A stretch of DNA of 64,000 bases from Pseudomonas reactans (GCF_013385825.1 NZ_JACAPG010000006.1:310001-374000); one strand, 5' to 3'. Counted from the stretch's first letter, positions 50,535 through 60,217 are shown. Program-made: numbers and translations. The notes: generated by a model from the letters alone, not told the origin.

Positions 50535-51701
50535 TTAAAGACCCGCAGCCATGGCTTTATCGATCAGCCAGTTCAGCGAAGGGCCACGGTCGCTGGTCAC
50601 TTCGACCGGGCGGCCGGCGTAGGTGCTGTCCAGCGGTGCGTCAGGCTTGATCTGCACGCGGATGTCGGAGGACAGGTCGGCGCTGTTCAGGCTGGTGCTG
50701 CTGACGATGGTGCCGGTGCGCAGTTGTTCTTCGTCGGCCACTTGGAAGCTTACTGGCGTACCTGGGCGAACGTCGCCGAACTGGCGATAGGTGAAGCGTG
50801 CTTCAACGTTGGCCGGGGCGCCGCGAGGTACCAGTTGGAAGATCACGTCGCCCTTGCTGGCGTACTGACCGTCGGCAACCAGTTGCTGGGCAACGATGCA
50901 GTCGCAAGGCGAGGTCAGGGTGCCGGTCATTTGCTTGCCGAACAGCTCTTCGACCTTGGCCGGTTGCAGTTGGTCTTCGTCCAGATGGCCTTTGAGCACA
51001 TCCAGCATGCTGGTGCTGAACGTCGCCAGTGGCGCGCCTTTGGCGGCGATGCCGTCACCTTTGAGCAGGCTTTGCACGGTGCCGTCGCGCGGCATGGTCA
51101 CGTTCATGCCTGGCACGCTGACGAGGCCTGCCTGGGCGTGGCTGACGAAGTACATGCCGTACACCGACTTGAAGACAAAACCGAACGCCGCGAGGCCGAC
51201 CAGGAAGATCGCCAGGCTGAACGTCACGGCGCGCAGGCGGCCGAAGGCGCTCATGTTGCTACCGCCGTCCTTGACCTTGCGCGCCTTGGTGAAATTGTCG
51301 CGCTGCAGGGTTGCGAGCACGTCGCCCATGGTCACGATGTCACCGGACAAGTGCGAGGTGATCAGGTGGCGCAGGGTGGAAATATCCTGTTGTTCCAGGT
51401 TCTGGAACTGGCAACCGGTGCGGCCGCTCTGGCGGTCGTAGGAGCGGATTTGCAGTTCCACGTCCATCGCCAGGCCAAGGTTATCGATCACGAACTGCAG
51501 ACGGCCCTTGTGCACTTCGCCGACGGTCAACGGCTGGGTGGCGGTGAACGCCAGGCCACCGGCGGAGAGGTCGATCACCCGTGCTTCGGTCTGCGTGCGG
51601 TCAGTGTTGAAAAACCGCAGCTTGGCCGGGATTTTGACCCGGGCATGTTGGCGCTGGGCTTCGGATTCGTGGACTACGTTGGCGTTTACTTGGCTGTTCA
51701 T
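50535..51701 (-). CDS. alg44: Alginate co-polymerase Alg44 (PilZ domain)
   Basis: Alg44 is the c-di-GMP receptor of the alginate synthase. Its N-terminal PilZ domain has the ligand residues at the positions known in P. aeruginosa: Arg17 and Arg21 (RQHAR) and Asp44-Ser46 (DLSAGG). A membrane helix at about residues 160-185 (FSLAIFLVGLAAFGFVFKSVYGMYF) leads to a periplasmic adaptor-like domain. The 388 residues match the family. Intact PilZ residues predict that alginate production here is c-di-GMP-dependent, and a diguanylate cyclase gene lies 40 kb away in the window. Confidence 0.97.
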   Translation of the reverse strand: MNSQVNANVVHESEAQRQHARVKIPAKLRFFNTDRTQTEARVIDLSAGGLAFTATQPLTVGEVHKGRLQFVIDNLGLAMDVELQIRSYDRQSGRTGCQFQNLEQQDISTLRHLITSHLSGDIVTMGDVLATLQRDNFTKARKVKDGGSNMSAFGRLRAVTFSLAIFLVGLAAFGFVFKSVYGMYFVSHAQAGLVSVPGMNVTMPRDGTVQSLLKGDGIAAKGAPLATFSTSMLDVLKGHLDEDQLQPAKVEELFGKQMTGTLTSPCDCIVAQQLVADGQYASKGDVIFQLVPRGAPANVEARFTYRQFGDVRPGTPVSFQVADEEQLRTGTIVSSTSLNSADLSSDIRVQIKPDAPLDSTYAGRPVEVTSDRGPSLNWLIDKAMAAGL

Positions 51702-51739
51702 CAGGGCAATTTCCTAGAGTTAATTCAGGCTTGGCAGGG

Positions 51740-53221
51740 TCAGACCATCATCAGCAACACGGCGACGAAAATGCTGCCGGCGGAGAAGGTCATGGTCCGA
51801 GACGACCAGGTGTTGAACCAACGTTGAAAGCTGGCCAAATCGCGGGTCAGTTTGGTGTCCTGGCGGGTCCAGGACTGTTGATCAAGGCGGAAGAACACGT
51901 AGATCTTCACCAGCGCGCCCATGATCTGGTTGTAATAGAGAATCACCGGGTAGGCCGGGCCGATCTTGTGGCCGGAGCACGACAGCAGCAGGGTGAGAAT
52001 CAGGCGAGTGATGCCGATCCACAGCAGGTACGCGAGGATGAACGCGCCGCCGTACTTGAAGGTGGCGATGATCGCCACGGTCAGGCCGAGCAGGGAGGTC
52101 CACATCGACACGCGCTGGTCGAACAACACGATGCTGGTGAACAGGCCCAACCGACGCACACCCAGGCCCAGGGCGCGGGAGTTCTGGCGCAGGTTGTTGC
52201 CGTACCAGCGGAACATCAGTTTGCGGCTGGCCTTGATAAAGCTCTTTTCCGGCGGGTGTTCCACGGTGTGGATCGCCGCGTCCGGCACGTAGAAGGTGTC
52301 GTAGCCCAGGCGCATCAGGCTGAACCAACTGGACTTGTCATCACCGGTAAGGAACTTGAAGCGACCCAGGCGCCAGTGTTGCAGCGAGTCACTTTCCACG
52401 TCGGCGATAAAGCCCGGGTCGGTCACCACGTTGGCACGGAACACCGACATACGACCGGTCATGGTCAGTACGCGCTTGGACAGGGCCATGGAGCACATGT
52501 TGATGTGGCGTTGGGCGAAGCGCAGTTTGTGCCATTCGCTCATGATGTAGCCGCCGCGCACTTCACAGAATTCGTTGGTGGTCAGGCCGCCGACATTGCC
52601 GAACAGCTGGAACCACGGCACGGTCTTGCGCACGACGCCTTCGGCAAGCACGGTGTCGCCGTCGATCACTGCAACCACGGCGCGGTCATCCGGCAGGTGG
52701 CGGGAGATGGCGCGGAAACCGAAGGCCAGGCCGTCGCGTTTGCCGGTACCGGCGATACGCACGAAGTCGAGCTTCACGTGTTCCGGCGGGTTCATTTTCT
52801 CCCACAGGCTTTTCACCAGCAGCTCATCGGACATCTCCACCAGCGAGCAAACCACGGTAGTGGGGAAGCCGCATTCGATGGCTTCACGAATCACCGAGCT
52901 GTAGACCTGCGCGGTGGTCAGCGCATCGATACGGAAACTGGTGACCATCAGGAACACGTGGGACGGGTCGGCGGCCTTGCCCAGCTTGCGCACTTTGCGG
53001 CGCAGGTGCGGGTAGACGACGTAAAGGAACAGCATGCCGCGAAAGAAATGCGTAGCACCCATCGAGTAGCGCCAGATGCCGACGGCGCCAATCAGGAAAA
53101 TAAAATTCTTCGACTCGGAGTCGAACGTGCTCGCCGGCAGCAGCAGCGCGAGTCCCATCAGCAGGCTGAGAAAGAACAGCCAGCCGGCGGATTGCATCAG
53201 TACATGTTTTAACTTGGACAT
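51740..53221 (-). CDS. alg8: Alginate polymerase Alg8
   Basis: Alg8 is the GT2 glycosyltransferase that polymerises mannuronate at the inner membrane. From ATG 53221 the product has 493 residues, one less than in P. aeruginosa; a frame running further back into the algD side has no role. Helices flank a cytoplasmic domain with the donor motif [10 protein letters not shown], the acceptor-side [15 protein letters not shown] and C-terminal membrane helices. It follows algD with about 83 bases between. Confidence 0.95.
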   Translation of the reverse strand: MSKLKHVLMQSAGWLFFLSLLMGLALLLPASTFDSESKNFIFLIGAVGIWRYSMGATHFFRGMLFLYVVYPHLRRKVRKLGKAADPSHVFLMVTSFRIDALTTAQVYSSVIREAIECGFPTTVVCSLVEMSDELLVKSLWEKMNPPEHVKLDFVRIAGTGKRDGLAFGFRAISRHLPDDRAVVAVIDGDTVLAEGVVRKTVPWFQLFGNVGGLTTNEFCEVRGGYIMSEWHKLRFAQRHINMCSMALSKRVLTMTGRMSVFRANVVTDPGFIADVESDSLQHWRLGRFKFLTGDDKSSWFSLMRLGYDTFYVPDAAIHTVEHPPEKSFIKASRKLMFRWYGNNLRQNSRALGLGVRRLGLFTSIVLFDQRVSMWTSLLGLTVAIIATFKYGGAFILAYLLWIGITRLILTLLLSCSGHKIGPAYPVILYYNQIMGALVKIYVFFRLDQQSWTRQDTKLTRDLASFQRWFNTWSSRTMTFSAGSIFVAVLLMMV

Positions 53222-53304
53222 AAGCGTCATCCGAAGGTGATGAAGGCTCCCGGCTGCAAGCGCTGGGGATTGGTACGCTTGCAGCCCGGAACTGGCCGTT
53301 GCTG

Positions 53305-54621
53305 TTACCAGCAAATGCCTTCGGTACGACCGGTCGTGCTGGTGGCCTTGGACATGAAGCCCACCAGGTCGATCACTTGCTTGCCGTGCGGTGCGTTCTG
53401 CGCCAGGGCACGGAATTTCTCATCGCGGTTGCCCAGGATGATCACGTCGGAGTTATTGATCACGTCGTCGAAGTCCGAGTTGAGCAGGGACGACACGTGC
53501 GGGATCTTGCCTTCGATGTAGTCTTTGTTCGCGCCGTGGACACGGGCGTACTCGACGTTGCTGTCGTAGATGCTCAGGTCGAAACCCTTGCCGATCAGCA
53601 TTTCAGCCAGCTCGACCAGCGGGCTTTCACGCAGGTCATCGGTACCCGCCTTGAAGCTCAGGCCCAGCAGCGCGACTTTGCGTTTGTCGTGGCTGGAAAC
53701 GATGTCGAAGGCGTTCTGTACTTGGGACTCGTTGCTGCGCATCAGCGAGTTGAGCAGCGGCGCTTCCACGTCCAGGGAGCTGGCGCGGTAGGTGAGGGCA
53801 CGCACGTCTTTGGGCAGGCATGAACCACCGAAGGCGAAGCCTGGGCGCATGTAGTACTGGGACAGGTTGAGGGTCTTGTCCTGGCAAACCACTTCCATCA
53901 CTTCGCGACCATCGACGCCGACAGCCTTGGCGATGTTGCCGATTTCGTTGGCGAAGGTGACCTTGGTGGCGTGCCAGACGTTGCAGGTGTACTTGATCAT
54001 CTCGGCAACGGCGATGTCCTTGCGGATGATCGGCGCGTCGAGCTCTTCGTACAGCGACTGCAGGACATCGCCGGAGGCTTTGTCGAATTCGCCGATGACG
54101 GTCATCGGTGGCAGATCGTAGTCGGCGATGGCGGTGGATTCACGCAGGAATTCCGGGTTGACCGCCACACCGAAGTCGACGCCGGCTTTTTTGCCGGAGC
54201 AGTCTTCGAGGATCGGGATCACCACATTGGCCACGGTGCCTGGCAGCACGGTGCTGCGCACTACCACAGTGTGACGGGTAGTTTTGTCACGCAAGACCAG
54301 GCCGATTTCGCGGCATACCGCTTCGATGTAGTCCAGTTCCAGGTCGCCGTTTTTCTTGCTTGGCGTACCAACGCAGATCATCGACAGGTCGGTGTCGCGG
54401 ATGGCTTCGGCGAAGTTGGTGGTACCGCGCAGTCGGCCGTTCTGAATACCCTGGCTCAACAACTCGCCCAGACCCGGTTCAACGATTGGCGATTTGCCCG
54501 CATTGATCAGGTCAATCTTGTCCTTGGAGATGTCTACGCCAACCACTTCGTGGCCACGGGCAGACAGGCAACCGGCACACACTGCGCCAACGTAACCGAG
54601 ACCAAATATGCTGATGCGCAT
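53305..54621 (-). CDS. algD: GDP-mannose 6-dehydrogenase
   Basis: AlgD oxidises GDP-mannose to GDP-mannuronate, the committed step to alginate. The 438-residue product has the NAD fold start [30 protein letters not shown] and the catalytic Cys in [15 protein letters not shown]. It is the first gene of the operon. GAGG stands close before the ATG. Transcription most likely begins about 480 bases upstream at the AlgU promoter. Confidence 0.97.
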   Translation of the reverse strand: MRISIFGLGYVGAVCAGCLSARGHEVVGVDISKDKIDLINAGKSPIVEPGLGELLSQGIQNGRLRGTTNFAEAIRDTDLSMICVGTPSKKNGDLELDYIEAVCREIGLVLRDKTTRHTVVVRSTVLPGTVANVVIPILEDCSGKKAGVDFGVAVNPEFLRESTAIADYDLPPMTVIGEFDKASGDVLQSLYEELDAPIIRKDIAVAEMIKYTCNVWHATKVTFANEIGNIAKAVGVDGREVMEVVCQDKTLNLSQYYMRPGFAFGGSCLPKDVRALTYRASSLDVEAPLLNSLMRSNESQVQNAFDIVSSHDKRKVALLGLSFKAGTDDLRESPLVELAEMLIGKGFDLSIYDSNVEYARVHGANKDYIEGKIPHVSSLLNSDFDDVINNSDVIILGNRDEKFRALAQNAPHGKQVIDLVGFMSKATSTTGRTEGICW

Positions 54622-55098
54622 CGCATTTACCTCTTTGTCTTCAAGACTGTGTTAATCATGCCAATTAATGGCGGAGTTCATGTTTGCAAGCGTCACTGAT
54701 GCCACGAAAGTTGGGCGAGTAGACGCCGACTTACCGCGTACAGGCATGTTAATTAGTGAGTGACTAACTATTGCACTCAAGTTGTGCGCAACTTGGCCTT
54801 GTTATTGAGGCTTGCCCTGAAATGCAGCCGGCCTTCCTGGGGGAAGGTGCCGACGCCAGTGCCACAGGGTGCAGATAGAGGCTTTAAGCCTTTATTTATC
54901 AACACCTTGGGTGTCATCACTGACACATTTGGGTAAGCGCTGCCTTGGCCTATAGGGGATAGCAATTCATCCTTATCGCCGCCCTCAACTCATATCAGTT
55001 GATGATATGACCCATGAGTCAAAGTTGATGGGGCAACTTCGCTACTTCCTTGGGTCGTCATGTAAGTCATCTCTTACAGAAACAGAGAATTTCGTTAC
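54622..55098 (-). other. Long algD leader with several inverted repeats
   Basis: About 477 bases lie between the predicted start of transcription and algD. No convincing gene is seen in them. Perfect short inverted repeats are: CATATCA-N5-TGATATG (54991-55009), AAGTTG-N4-CAACTT (54779-54794), AGGCTT-N-AAGCCT (54879-54891) and a GGCCTTCC / GGAAGGTGCC pair near 54830-54852. These could fold the mRNA or serve as regulator sites. P. aeruginosa algD also has a long leader. Confidence 0.6.
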
Positions 55099-55104
55099 CG
55101 GTGG

Positions 55105-55131
55105 TATGAGCCGTGTGTTTAGACGAAGTTC
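55105..55131 (-). promoter_or_regulatory. AlgU (sigma-22/RpoE-like) promoter of the alginate operon
   Basis: On the minus strand GAACTT (complement of 55126-55131), a 16-base spacer and TCATA (complement of 55105-55109) match the AlgU consensus GAACTT-N16/17-TCtga, with the same CCGGAACTTC context as the P. aeruginosa algD promoter. It is the only such match recognised in the window and precedes the algD operon in the right direction. Confidence 0.82.
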
Positions 55132-55393
55132 CGGGCCGCTCATCCTGTTTCCGGAAATTTCTTGAAATATTAGGAAAGATGGCACTGGCATTATATTGAT
55201 AGCACTTGCTATTTGGGCCAGTAGTTGTGGGGAGTTGGGAGAGGGGGATAGTTTTGTGCCACTAGTGTTTAAAAAAAGTGGTGCCACTACGAAAAAAAAC
55301 GACGGATGTCGAGTGAAAGAATTGTTAGAGATGCGTCAAGATGTTTTTTGACGTCAAAATAATGACATTTTTAGGCGGGAATGCATTCCAAAA
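55132..55393. promoter_or_regulatory. AT-rich region upstream of the algD promoter
   Basis: About 260 bases unusually rich in A and T for this window, without a gene. The 9-bp sequence GTGCCACTA occurs directly repeated at 55256-55264 and 55281-55289, and TGGCACTGGCA stands at 55180-55190. These lie 50-160 bases upstream of the AlgU promoter, where AlgR, AlgB, AmrZ and IHF bind in P. aeruginosa. I cannot assign which regulator, if any, binds here. Confidence 0.45.
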
Positions 55394-55482
55394 TGTAGGA
55401 GCCGGCTTGCCGGCGATAGCGGTGCTTCAGACAATTAATCATCGCCTGGGGGAACGCTATCGCCGGCAAGCCGGCTCCTACA
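55394..55482. repeat. REPIN, family B (GAGCCGGCTTGCCGGCGAT arms)
   Basis: Inverted copies of GTAGGAGCCGGCTTGCCGGC followed by GATAGC flank about 40 bases. It lies between the algD regulatory region and the end of yaaA, 14 bases after the yaaA stop codon (55497). Confidence 0.9.
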
Positions 55483-55496
55483 ATTGTTATTTCGCT

Positions 55497-56276
55497 TTAT
55501 TCCGGTGCGTGATCGCGCAAGAACACCAGGTTATCCGGCTTCGACTGCTCCGCATTGAAGCGATAGCCCTGCACATCGAATTCCTTCAGCTTGGCCGGGT
55601 CGTTGATGCGCTCCTCGATCACAAAGCGGCTCATCATGCCCCGCGCCTTCTTGGCGTAGAAGCTGATGATCTTGTACTGGCCGTTCTTCAGGTCCTTGAA
55701 CTCGGTGTTGATGATCCGCGCGTTCAGGGCCGTGCGCTTGACCGCCGAGAAGTACTCGTTGGAGGCCAGGTTCAGCAGGACGTCATCGCCTTGTTCAGCC
55801 AACGCTTCGTTCAGCCATTCGCTGATGCGCGTGCCCCAGAACGCGTACAGGTCCTTGCCACGGGCGTTGGGCAGTTTGGTGCCCATTTCCAGGCGATACG
55901 GCATCATCAGGTCCAACGGGCGCAGCAGGCCGTAGAGGCCCGAGAGCATGCGCAGATGGTCCTGGGCGTAGGTGAAATCGGCATCGCTGAACGTCTCGGC
56001 ATTCAGGCCGGTGTACACGTCGCCTTTGAAAGCGAGCAGCGCCTGCTTGGCGTTTTCCTGCGTGAACGCAGGCGTCCAGCTGCCGAAACGCGCGGCGTTG
56101 AGGCCGCCGATCTTGTCGGATACGTGCATCAATTCGCTGATTTGTGCCGGGCTGAACTCGCGCAGTTGCTCGATCAGCTCCTGGGAATGGTCCAGGTACT
56201 GCGGCTGGGTAAAGCGCTGGGTCGCAGGCGCAGTCTCGAAATCGAGGGTCTTGGCGGGTGAAATCACCATCAGCAT
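55497..56276 (-). CDS. yaaA: Peroxide stress protein YaaA (UPF0246)
   Basis: YaaA lowers free intracellular iron and protects DNA during peroxide stress in E. coli. The 259-residue product is standard length, with the family start [25 protein letters not shown] and the conserved central [22 protein letters not shown] and C-terminal [16 protein letters not shown]. It is monocistronic between two REPINs, convergent to nothing and divergent from the deacetylase gene. Confidence 0.94.
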   Translation of the reverse strand: MLMVISPAKTLDFETAPATQRFTQPQYLDHSQELIEQLREFSPAQISELMHVSDKIGGLNAARFGSWTPAFTQENAKQALLAFKGDVYTGLNAETFSDADFTYAQDHLRMLSGLYGLLRPLDLMMPYRLEMGTKLPNARGKDLYAFWGTRISEWLNEALAEQGDDVLLNLASNEYFSAVKRTALNARIINTEFKDLKNGQYKIISFYAKKARGMMSRFVIEERINDPAKLKEFDVQGYRFNAEQSKPDNLVFLRDHAPE

Positions 56277-56358
56277 GAAGTCGTCTCCTGTAATCGTGGG
56301 AGGGATTCTAGGGGGTTGAGGCGTTCGACTCCACCTATGGCAACGATAGAGATCAAAA

Positions 56359-56444
56359 CTGTAGGAGCCGGCTTGCCGGCGATAGCGTCCGCGAGATCAC
56401 TACTGGTCTCAAGGGCCTCATCGCCGGCAAGCCGGCTCCTACAG
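56359..56444. repeat. REPIN, family B
   Basis: Inverted copies of GTAGGAGCCGGCTTGCCGGC with GAT flank about 35 bases, in the divergent gap between yaaA and the deacetylase gene, ending 54 bases before the latter's start. Confidence 0.9.
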
Positions 56445-56498
56445 GGTGCGTGGTGTATCGGCTATAGTGGCCGACGACTCTGGAGAGGGAGACCCCGT

Positions 56499-57623
56499 GT
56501 GCGAATAGCACTTTTGTTGTCGGCTTGCTTGTTGTGCCTGAATGCCCAGGCGGCGCCGGTGGATGTGGCGAGCCTGGACCGTGGCACCTGGCCCGAAAAA
56601 CTCGGCAGCCCGGCGCTGTTCGACGTGGCCTCACGCGCCGAAATCCTCATGTTCGCTCACAGCCTGCTGGCCAGCGAGAATCAGGACGAAGCCGCGCTCA
56701 AGCAGCGCCTGGGCTTGAAGATCATCAACCTGTCCGCCATCGACGACCTGCGTCGCCAGCTCTGGCAGCGCTTGCTGGAGAACTATACGTTCGCCCAGCA
56801 GAGTTGCGAGGTCGACGCCTCGTTCTGCTATCTGGTGGAGAACATGGACGATCTGCGCGAGCAGGCCGGCAAGTTCGAGGTGAGCGAAGACTCCTTCTAT
56901 ATAGGCTGGGCCAACCCCAGCCATGTGTTCCATGAGCGTTACCTGGACGAGCTGCTGCGCAAGGCCGCGCTGTTCCCGCAGATCAGCAGCGAAGTCGCGC
57001 GCTTCGGCGACCATGAGCGCAACGGTGATGAATTCAACGATCGCCTGTTCCTGCTCACCTTCGACGGCGGCCCTGCGCCAGTCAGCGGCAATACCGACTG
57101 GCTCACCGACTACCTGCGCAAGCAGAAGATGAACGCCACATTCTTCGCCCTCGGCAGCAGCCTGCAATCCCGTGTCGAGCGCAGTTCGGTTGCCGATGTG
57201 CAGGCGCTGTACCAAGGCCAGTGCGTCGGCACCCAGGGTTGGCAATACCGCTCACACAGCCATTGGGTGGAGTGGCAGAGTTCGATCACACGCAGCGCAT
57301 CGTTGGCGCAGAACCTGATGCCGGAAAACTACGTGCCGCTGTTCCGTCCGCCCTATGGCCAACGTCGTGCAGACAGCCAGGGTTTCTTTCAAGCCCAGGG
57401 CTTGCAGGTGGCGTTGTGGGACATCGATTCCCAAGACGAACCGGGCAAGCTCAAGGCCGATGAGTCAGCGCAACGGGTGCTGACCTTGATGCTGTTGTGG
57501 CGCAAAGGCGTGATTGTGTTTCACGACACCCAGGACAAGGCACGGGTGGCTTTACCTATGCTGTTGCAGGCGACGGCGCAGAGTGGTCTGGGTTGGCAGG
57601 ACTGCCGGGAGGCGTTTCGCTGA
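56499..57623 (+). CDS. Polysaccharide-deacetylase-like protein with altered metal motifs
   Basis: A secreted protein of the NodB fold (CE4). From GTG 56499, with GGGAG seven bases upstream, it has 374 residues and a signal peptide ending NAQA; a longer frame would read through the REPIN and is not used. About residues 1-150 of the mature part are unlike typical deacetylases. The NodB motifs follow: motif 1 reads TFDGGP instead of TFDDGP, motif 2 reads HSHWVEW rather than HSxxH, while RPPY (motif 3), the WDIDSQD stretch (motif 4) and VIVFHDT (motif 5) are retained. Loss of the second Asp and of one His removes two of three metal ligands, so it may be inactive or altered. The gene is alone. Confidence 0.85.
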   Translation: MRIALLLSACLLCLNAQAAPVDVASLDRGTWPEKLGSPALFDVASRAEILMFAHSLLASENQDEAALKQRLGLKIINLSAIDDLRRQLWQRLLENYTFAQQSCEVDASFCYLVENMDDLREQAGKFEVSEDSFYIGWANPSHVFHERYLDELLRKAALFPQISSEVARFGDHERNGDEFNDRLFLLTFDGGPAPVSGNTDWLTDYLRKQKMNATFFALGSSLQSRVERSSVADVQALYQGQCVGTQGWQYRSHSHWVEWQSSITRSASLAQNLMPENYVPLFRPPYGQRRADSQGFFQAQGLQVALWDIDSQDEPGKLKADESAQRVLTLMLLWRKGVIVFHDTQDKARVALPMLLQATAQSGLGWQDCREAFR

Positions 57624-57963
57624 AGTGCCCGGCCCTGTTGGGGATGAGGCGTTTTTGGGGTGATTTTGTGCGACATTTCGATGCAGGCGGACTTCCGACT
57701 TTAGCGGGGTACGTGGCACTCGGCTAGTGCTATTCGTCATCCTGAAAAATAAACTTCAAAAAAGCGTCAAAGTGCTTTTTTCTGTCATGGGTTTTGCGGT
57801 ATTACGAAGTCAGATCGCCGAACCCTGCAGCACAGGTGGCGTCTTCCAAGACTCCTCATGTGGGCACTGCGCTTGACGTCACTCAGGTGCAGTCGGTGGT
57901 CGAATCGAGGCGCAGCACCGCCCAGGTATTGCGTCGACTGGCTCCCACAAAAGGTGACCGAGT
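57624..57963. other. Intergenic region without a gene, with a weak terminator
   Basis: 340 bases between the deacetylase and phoH genes. I see no credible gene. A short inverted repeat, GCACT-N5-AGTGC, stands at 57716-57730. AAAAAAGC-N8-GCTTTTTT (57758-57781) could act as a weak bidirectional terminator. The last 100 bases probably hold the phoH promoter, which I could not locate. Confidence 0.5.
57758..57781 (+). terminator. Possible terminator after the deacetylase gene
   Basis: AAAAAAGC and GCTTTTTT form a symmetric stem around 8 bases, ending in six T residues. The stem has only two G-C pairs, so it is weak; it lies 135 bases after the stop codon. Confidence 0.35.
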
Positions 57964-59358
57964 ATGGATGATCATGGACGTAACCCTTCTTCCGACCAGC
58001 CAATCCTTTATGTGCTTGATACCAACGTACTGATCCACGATCCAAACGCACTGCTCAACTTCGAAGAACACCACGTCGCCATCCCGATGATCGTGCTTGA
58101 GGAACTCGACAAACTCAAAAGCGGGCACCACAGCGTTGCCGCCGAATGTCGCCAGGCCATCCGCCTGATCGACAAGACATTGGGCGAAGCGTCGCCGGAG
58201 GACGTCGAAGTCGGCGTACCGATCCAGCGTGGCAAAAGCGGGCCCAAGGGCTTGCTGTCGATTCTGATGAGCAAGCGCAGTGAGCCGAACAGCCTGCTGC
58301 CGGAGAATCTGAACGACAACAAAATCATCAACCAATTGATCGACCTGCACGCCCGCGACAAGGACCTGCGCGTAGTGCTGGTGACCAAAGACATCAATAT
58401 GCGCCTCAAGGCCCGAGCGTGTGGGATCGCGGCCGAGGACTACAGTACCGACCAACTGGTCGACGACGTGTCGATGCTGTCCCGTGGTTATCACATGATG
58501 ACCGGCTCGTTCTGGGACCGCGTCAGCAAGGTCGAAACCCGTCAGGACCATGGCCGCACCTGGCACCAGGTGCAACTGATCGACAACCTTCCGGCCGTGC
58601 ACATCAATGAATTCATCGTCGACGAACAGGGCTTCGTGGGTTGGATCAAAGAGATCCAGGTCGACAAGCTGCTGATCCTCGACCTGCATCAGGAACCCCT
58701 GTTGCACCAGGAAGCCTGGGGCCTGAAACCGCGTGATATCTACCAGAGTCTGGCGCTGTATGCGCTGCTCGACCCGGACATCCACCTGGTCAACCTGACC
58801 GGTGCCGCCGGTTCCGGTAAAACCATCCTCGCCCTGGCTGCCGCCATCGAGCAGACCATGGTGACCAAGCGCTATCGCCGCATCATCGCCACCCGCAGCG
58901 TGCAGGGCCTGGACCAGGAAATCGGCTTCCTGCCCGGCACCGAAGCGGAAAAAATGGAGCCGTGGCTGGGGGCGATCACCGACAACCTCGAAGCGTTGCA
59001 CATGGATGACGAAAACACCCATGGCAGCGTCGACTACATCCTCAGCAAAGTGCCGTTGCAGTTCAAATCCCTCAACTACATCCGAGGTCGCAGCTTCCAG
59101 CAGAGCCTGATTTTGATTGATGAATGCCAGAACCTCACCCCGCACCAGATGAAAACCATCATCACCCGTGCCGGCGCCGGTTCCAAAGTGGTGTGCCTGG
59201 GCAACCTGGCACAGATCGACACCCCTTACCTGTCCGCGACCAGCTCCGGGCTGACTTACCTGACGGAACGCTTCAAAGACTTCCCGAACGGCGTGCACAT
59301 TGCGCTGCAAGGGGTTCCACGTTCGATTCTGGCCGAATACGCCGAATCCCACTTGTAA
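57964..59358 (+). CDS. PIN-PhoH protein (PhoH2-like RNA-processing ATPase)
   Basis: A two-domain protein of 464 residues. The N-terminal PIN RNase domain (about 12-150) starts YVLDTNVLIHDPNALL and has EELDKLK and later TKDINMRLKA acidic positions. The C-terminal PhoH ATPase/helicase domain has Walker A GAAGSGKTILALAA and Walker B LILIDECQN. Mycobacterial PhoH2 with the same layout unwinds and cleaves RNA, sometimes with an antitoxin upstream; here no antitoxin-like gene is evident. AAAGGTGA precedes the ATG. The gene is monocistronic and ends before a compact REPIN. Confidence 0.9.
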   Translation: MDDHGRNPSSDQPILYVLDTNVLIHDPNALLNFEEHHVAIPMIVLEELDKLKSGHHSVAAECRQAIRLIDKTLGEASPEDVEVGVPIQRGKSGPKGLLSILMSKRSEPNSLLPENLNDNKIINQLIDLHARDKDLRVVLVTKDINMRLKARACGIAAEDYSTDQLVDDVSMLSRGYHMMTGSFWDRVSKVETRQDHGRTWHQVQLIDNLPAVHINEFIVDEQGFVGWIKEIQVDKLLILDLHQEPLLHQEAWGLKPRDIYQSLALYALLDPDIHLVNLTGAAGSGKTILALAAAIEQTMVTKRYRRIIATRSVQGLDQEIGFLPGTEAEKMEPWLGAITDNLEALHMDDENTHGSVDYILSKVPLQFKSLNYIRGRSFQQSLILIDECQNLTPHQMKTIITRAGAGSKVVCLGNLAQIDTPYLSATSSGLTYLTERFKDFPNGVHIALQGVPRSILAEYAESHL

Positions 59359-59370
59359 ACACTACACACT

Positions 59371-59434
59371 GTAGGAGCCGGCTTGCCGGCGATGGCGTCC
59401 TCGAGGGCCCCATCGCCGGCAAGCCGGCTCCTAC
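59371..59434. repeat. REPIN, family B, compact
   Basis: Inverted copies of GTAGGAGCCGGCTTGCCGGC plus GATGG form 25-base perfect arms with only 14 bases between them, so the transcript can fold into a single strong hairpin 12 bases after the phoH stop. It may also end or protect the phoH mRNA. Confidence 0.9.
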
Positions 59435-59502
59435 GCACAATCAGCCGTGCGCAAAATTGACCCACGGGTTTACAATCGGTGCTCCTGATCAGGAGTATCC
59501 CT

Positions 59503-59976
59503 GTGCTGACTCATCTCGATTCCCAAGGTCGCGCCCACATGGTCGACGTCACCGACAAGTCCGTGACGTTCCGTGAAGCCGTGGCCGAAGCCCGGGTGCG
59601 CATGCTGCCCGAGACCCTGCAAATGATTGTCGACGGCGCCCATCCCAAGGGTGATGTGTTCGCCGTGGCCCGCATCGCCGGGATCCAGGCGGCGAAAAAA
59701 ACCAGTGATCTGATCCCGCTGTGCCACCCGCTGATGTTGACGGGCGTAAAGGTCGAACTGAGCGCCGATGGCGCTGACTCGGTGCACATCCTGGCGCGCT
59801 GCAAACTCTCCGGGCAGACCGGCGTGGAAATGGAAGCCCTCACCGCCGCCAGTGTCGCGGCACTGACCATTTACGACATGTGCAAGGCCGTGGATCGCGG
59901 TATGACCATCGAAAGCATTCGCCTGCTGGAAAAGTTTGGCGGCAAGAGCGGGCACTTCAAGGCGGACCAGGCATGA
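59503..59976 (+). CDS. moaC: Cyclic pyranopterin monophosphate synthase MoaC
   Basis: MoaC works with MoaA in the first step of molybdenum cofactor synthesis, converting 3',8-cyclo-GTP to cyclic pyranopterin monophosphate. From GTG 59503 (AGGAG seven bases upstream) it has 157 residues. The conserved [41 protein letters not shown] and KSGH motifs are intact. Its stop overlaps moaD (ATGA). No moaA or moaB is in the window. Confidence 0.95.
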   Translation: MLTHLDSQGRAHMVDVTDKSVTFREAVAEARVRMLPETLQMIVDGAHPKGDVFAVARIAGIQAAKKTSDLIPLCHPLMLTGVKVELSADGADSVHILARCKLSGQTGVEMEALTAASVAALTIYDMCKAVDRGMTIESIRLLEKFGGKSGHFKADQA

Positions 59977-60215
59977 GCATCAACGTATTGTTTTTTGCGC
60001 GTTACGCCGAGGCGGTGGGGTTTGACTCGCTGGAGATGGAGGGCGAATTCGCCACTGTCGACGCAGTACGTCTGGCGTTGGCCAGTGACCCGGAGTTTGC
60101 CGTACTCAACGAGACCAGCCTGATGTGCGCGCGCAACGAAGAGATGTGCGGCCTCGATGAGCCGGTGCAGGCAGGTGACGAAGTGGCATTCTTCCCACCC
60201 GTGACCGGAGGCTGA
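59973..60215 (+). CDS. moaD: Molybdopterin synthase small subunit MoaD
   Basis: MoaD is the ubiquitin-like sulphur carrier of molybdopterin synthase. The product is 80 residues from ATG 59973, overlapping the moaC stop. It ends FFPPVTGG with the C-terminal Gly-Gly that is thiocarboxylated. Only 2 bases separate it from moaE. Confidence 0.95.
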   Translation: MSINVLFFARYAEAVGFDSLEMEGEFATVDAVRLALASDPEFAVLNETSLMCARNEEMCGLDEPVQAGDEVAFFPPVTGG

Positions 60216-60217
60216 TC

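Noticed and set aside
54777..54965. A 62-codon TTG-initiated frame in the algD leader, with AAGGA before it
   Set aside because: No conserved motif or credible composition; a leader peptide cannot be excluded but there is no support beyond the weak ribosome site.
57794..58033. A 79-codon frame overlapping the start of the PIN-PhoH gene
   Set aside because: It overlaps a well-supported start in another frame and has no ribosome site or motif; also considered and dropped as a PhoH antitoxin.
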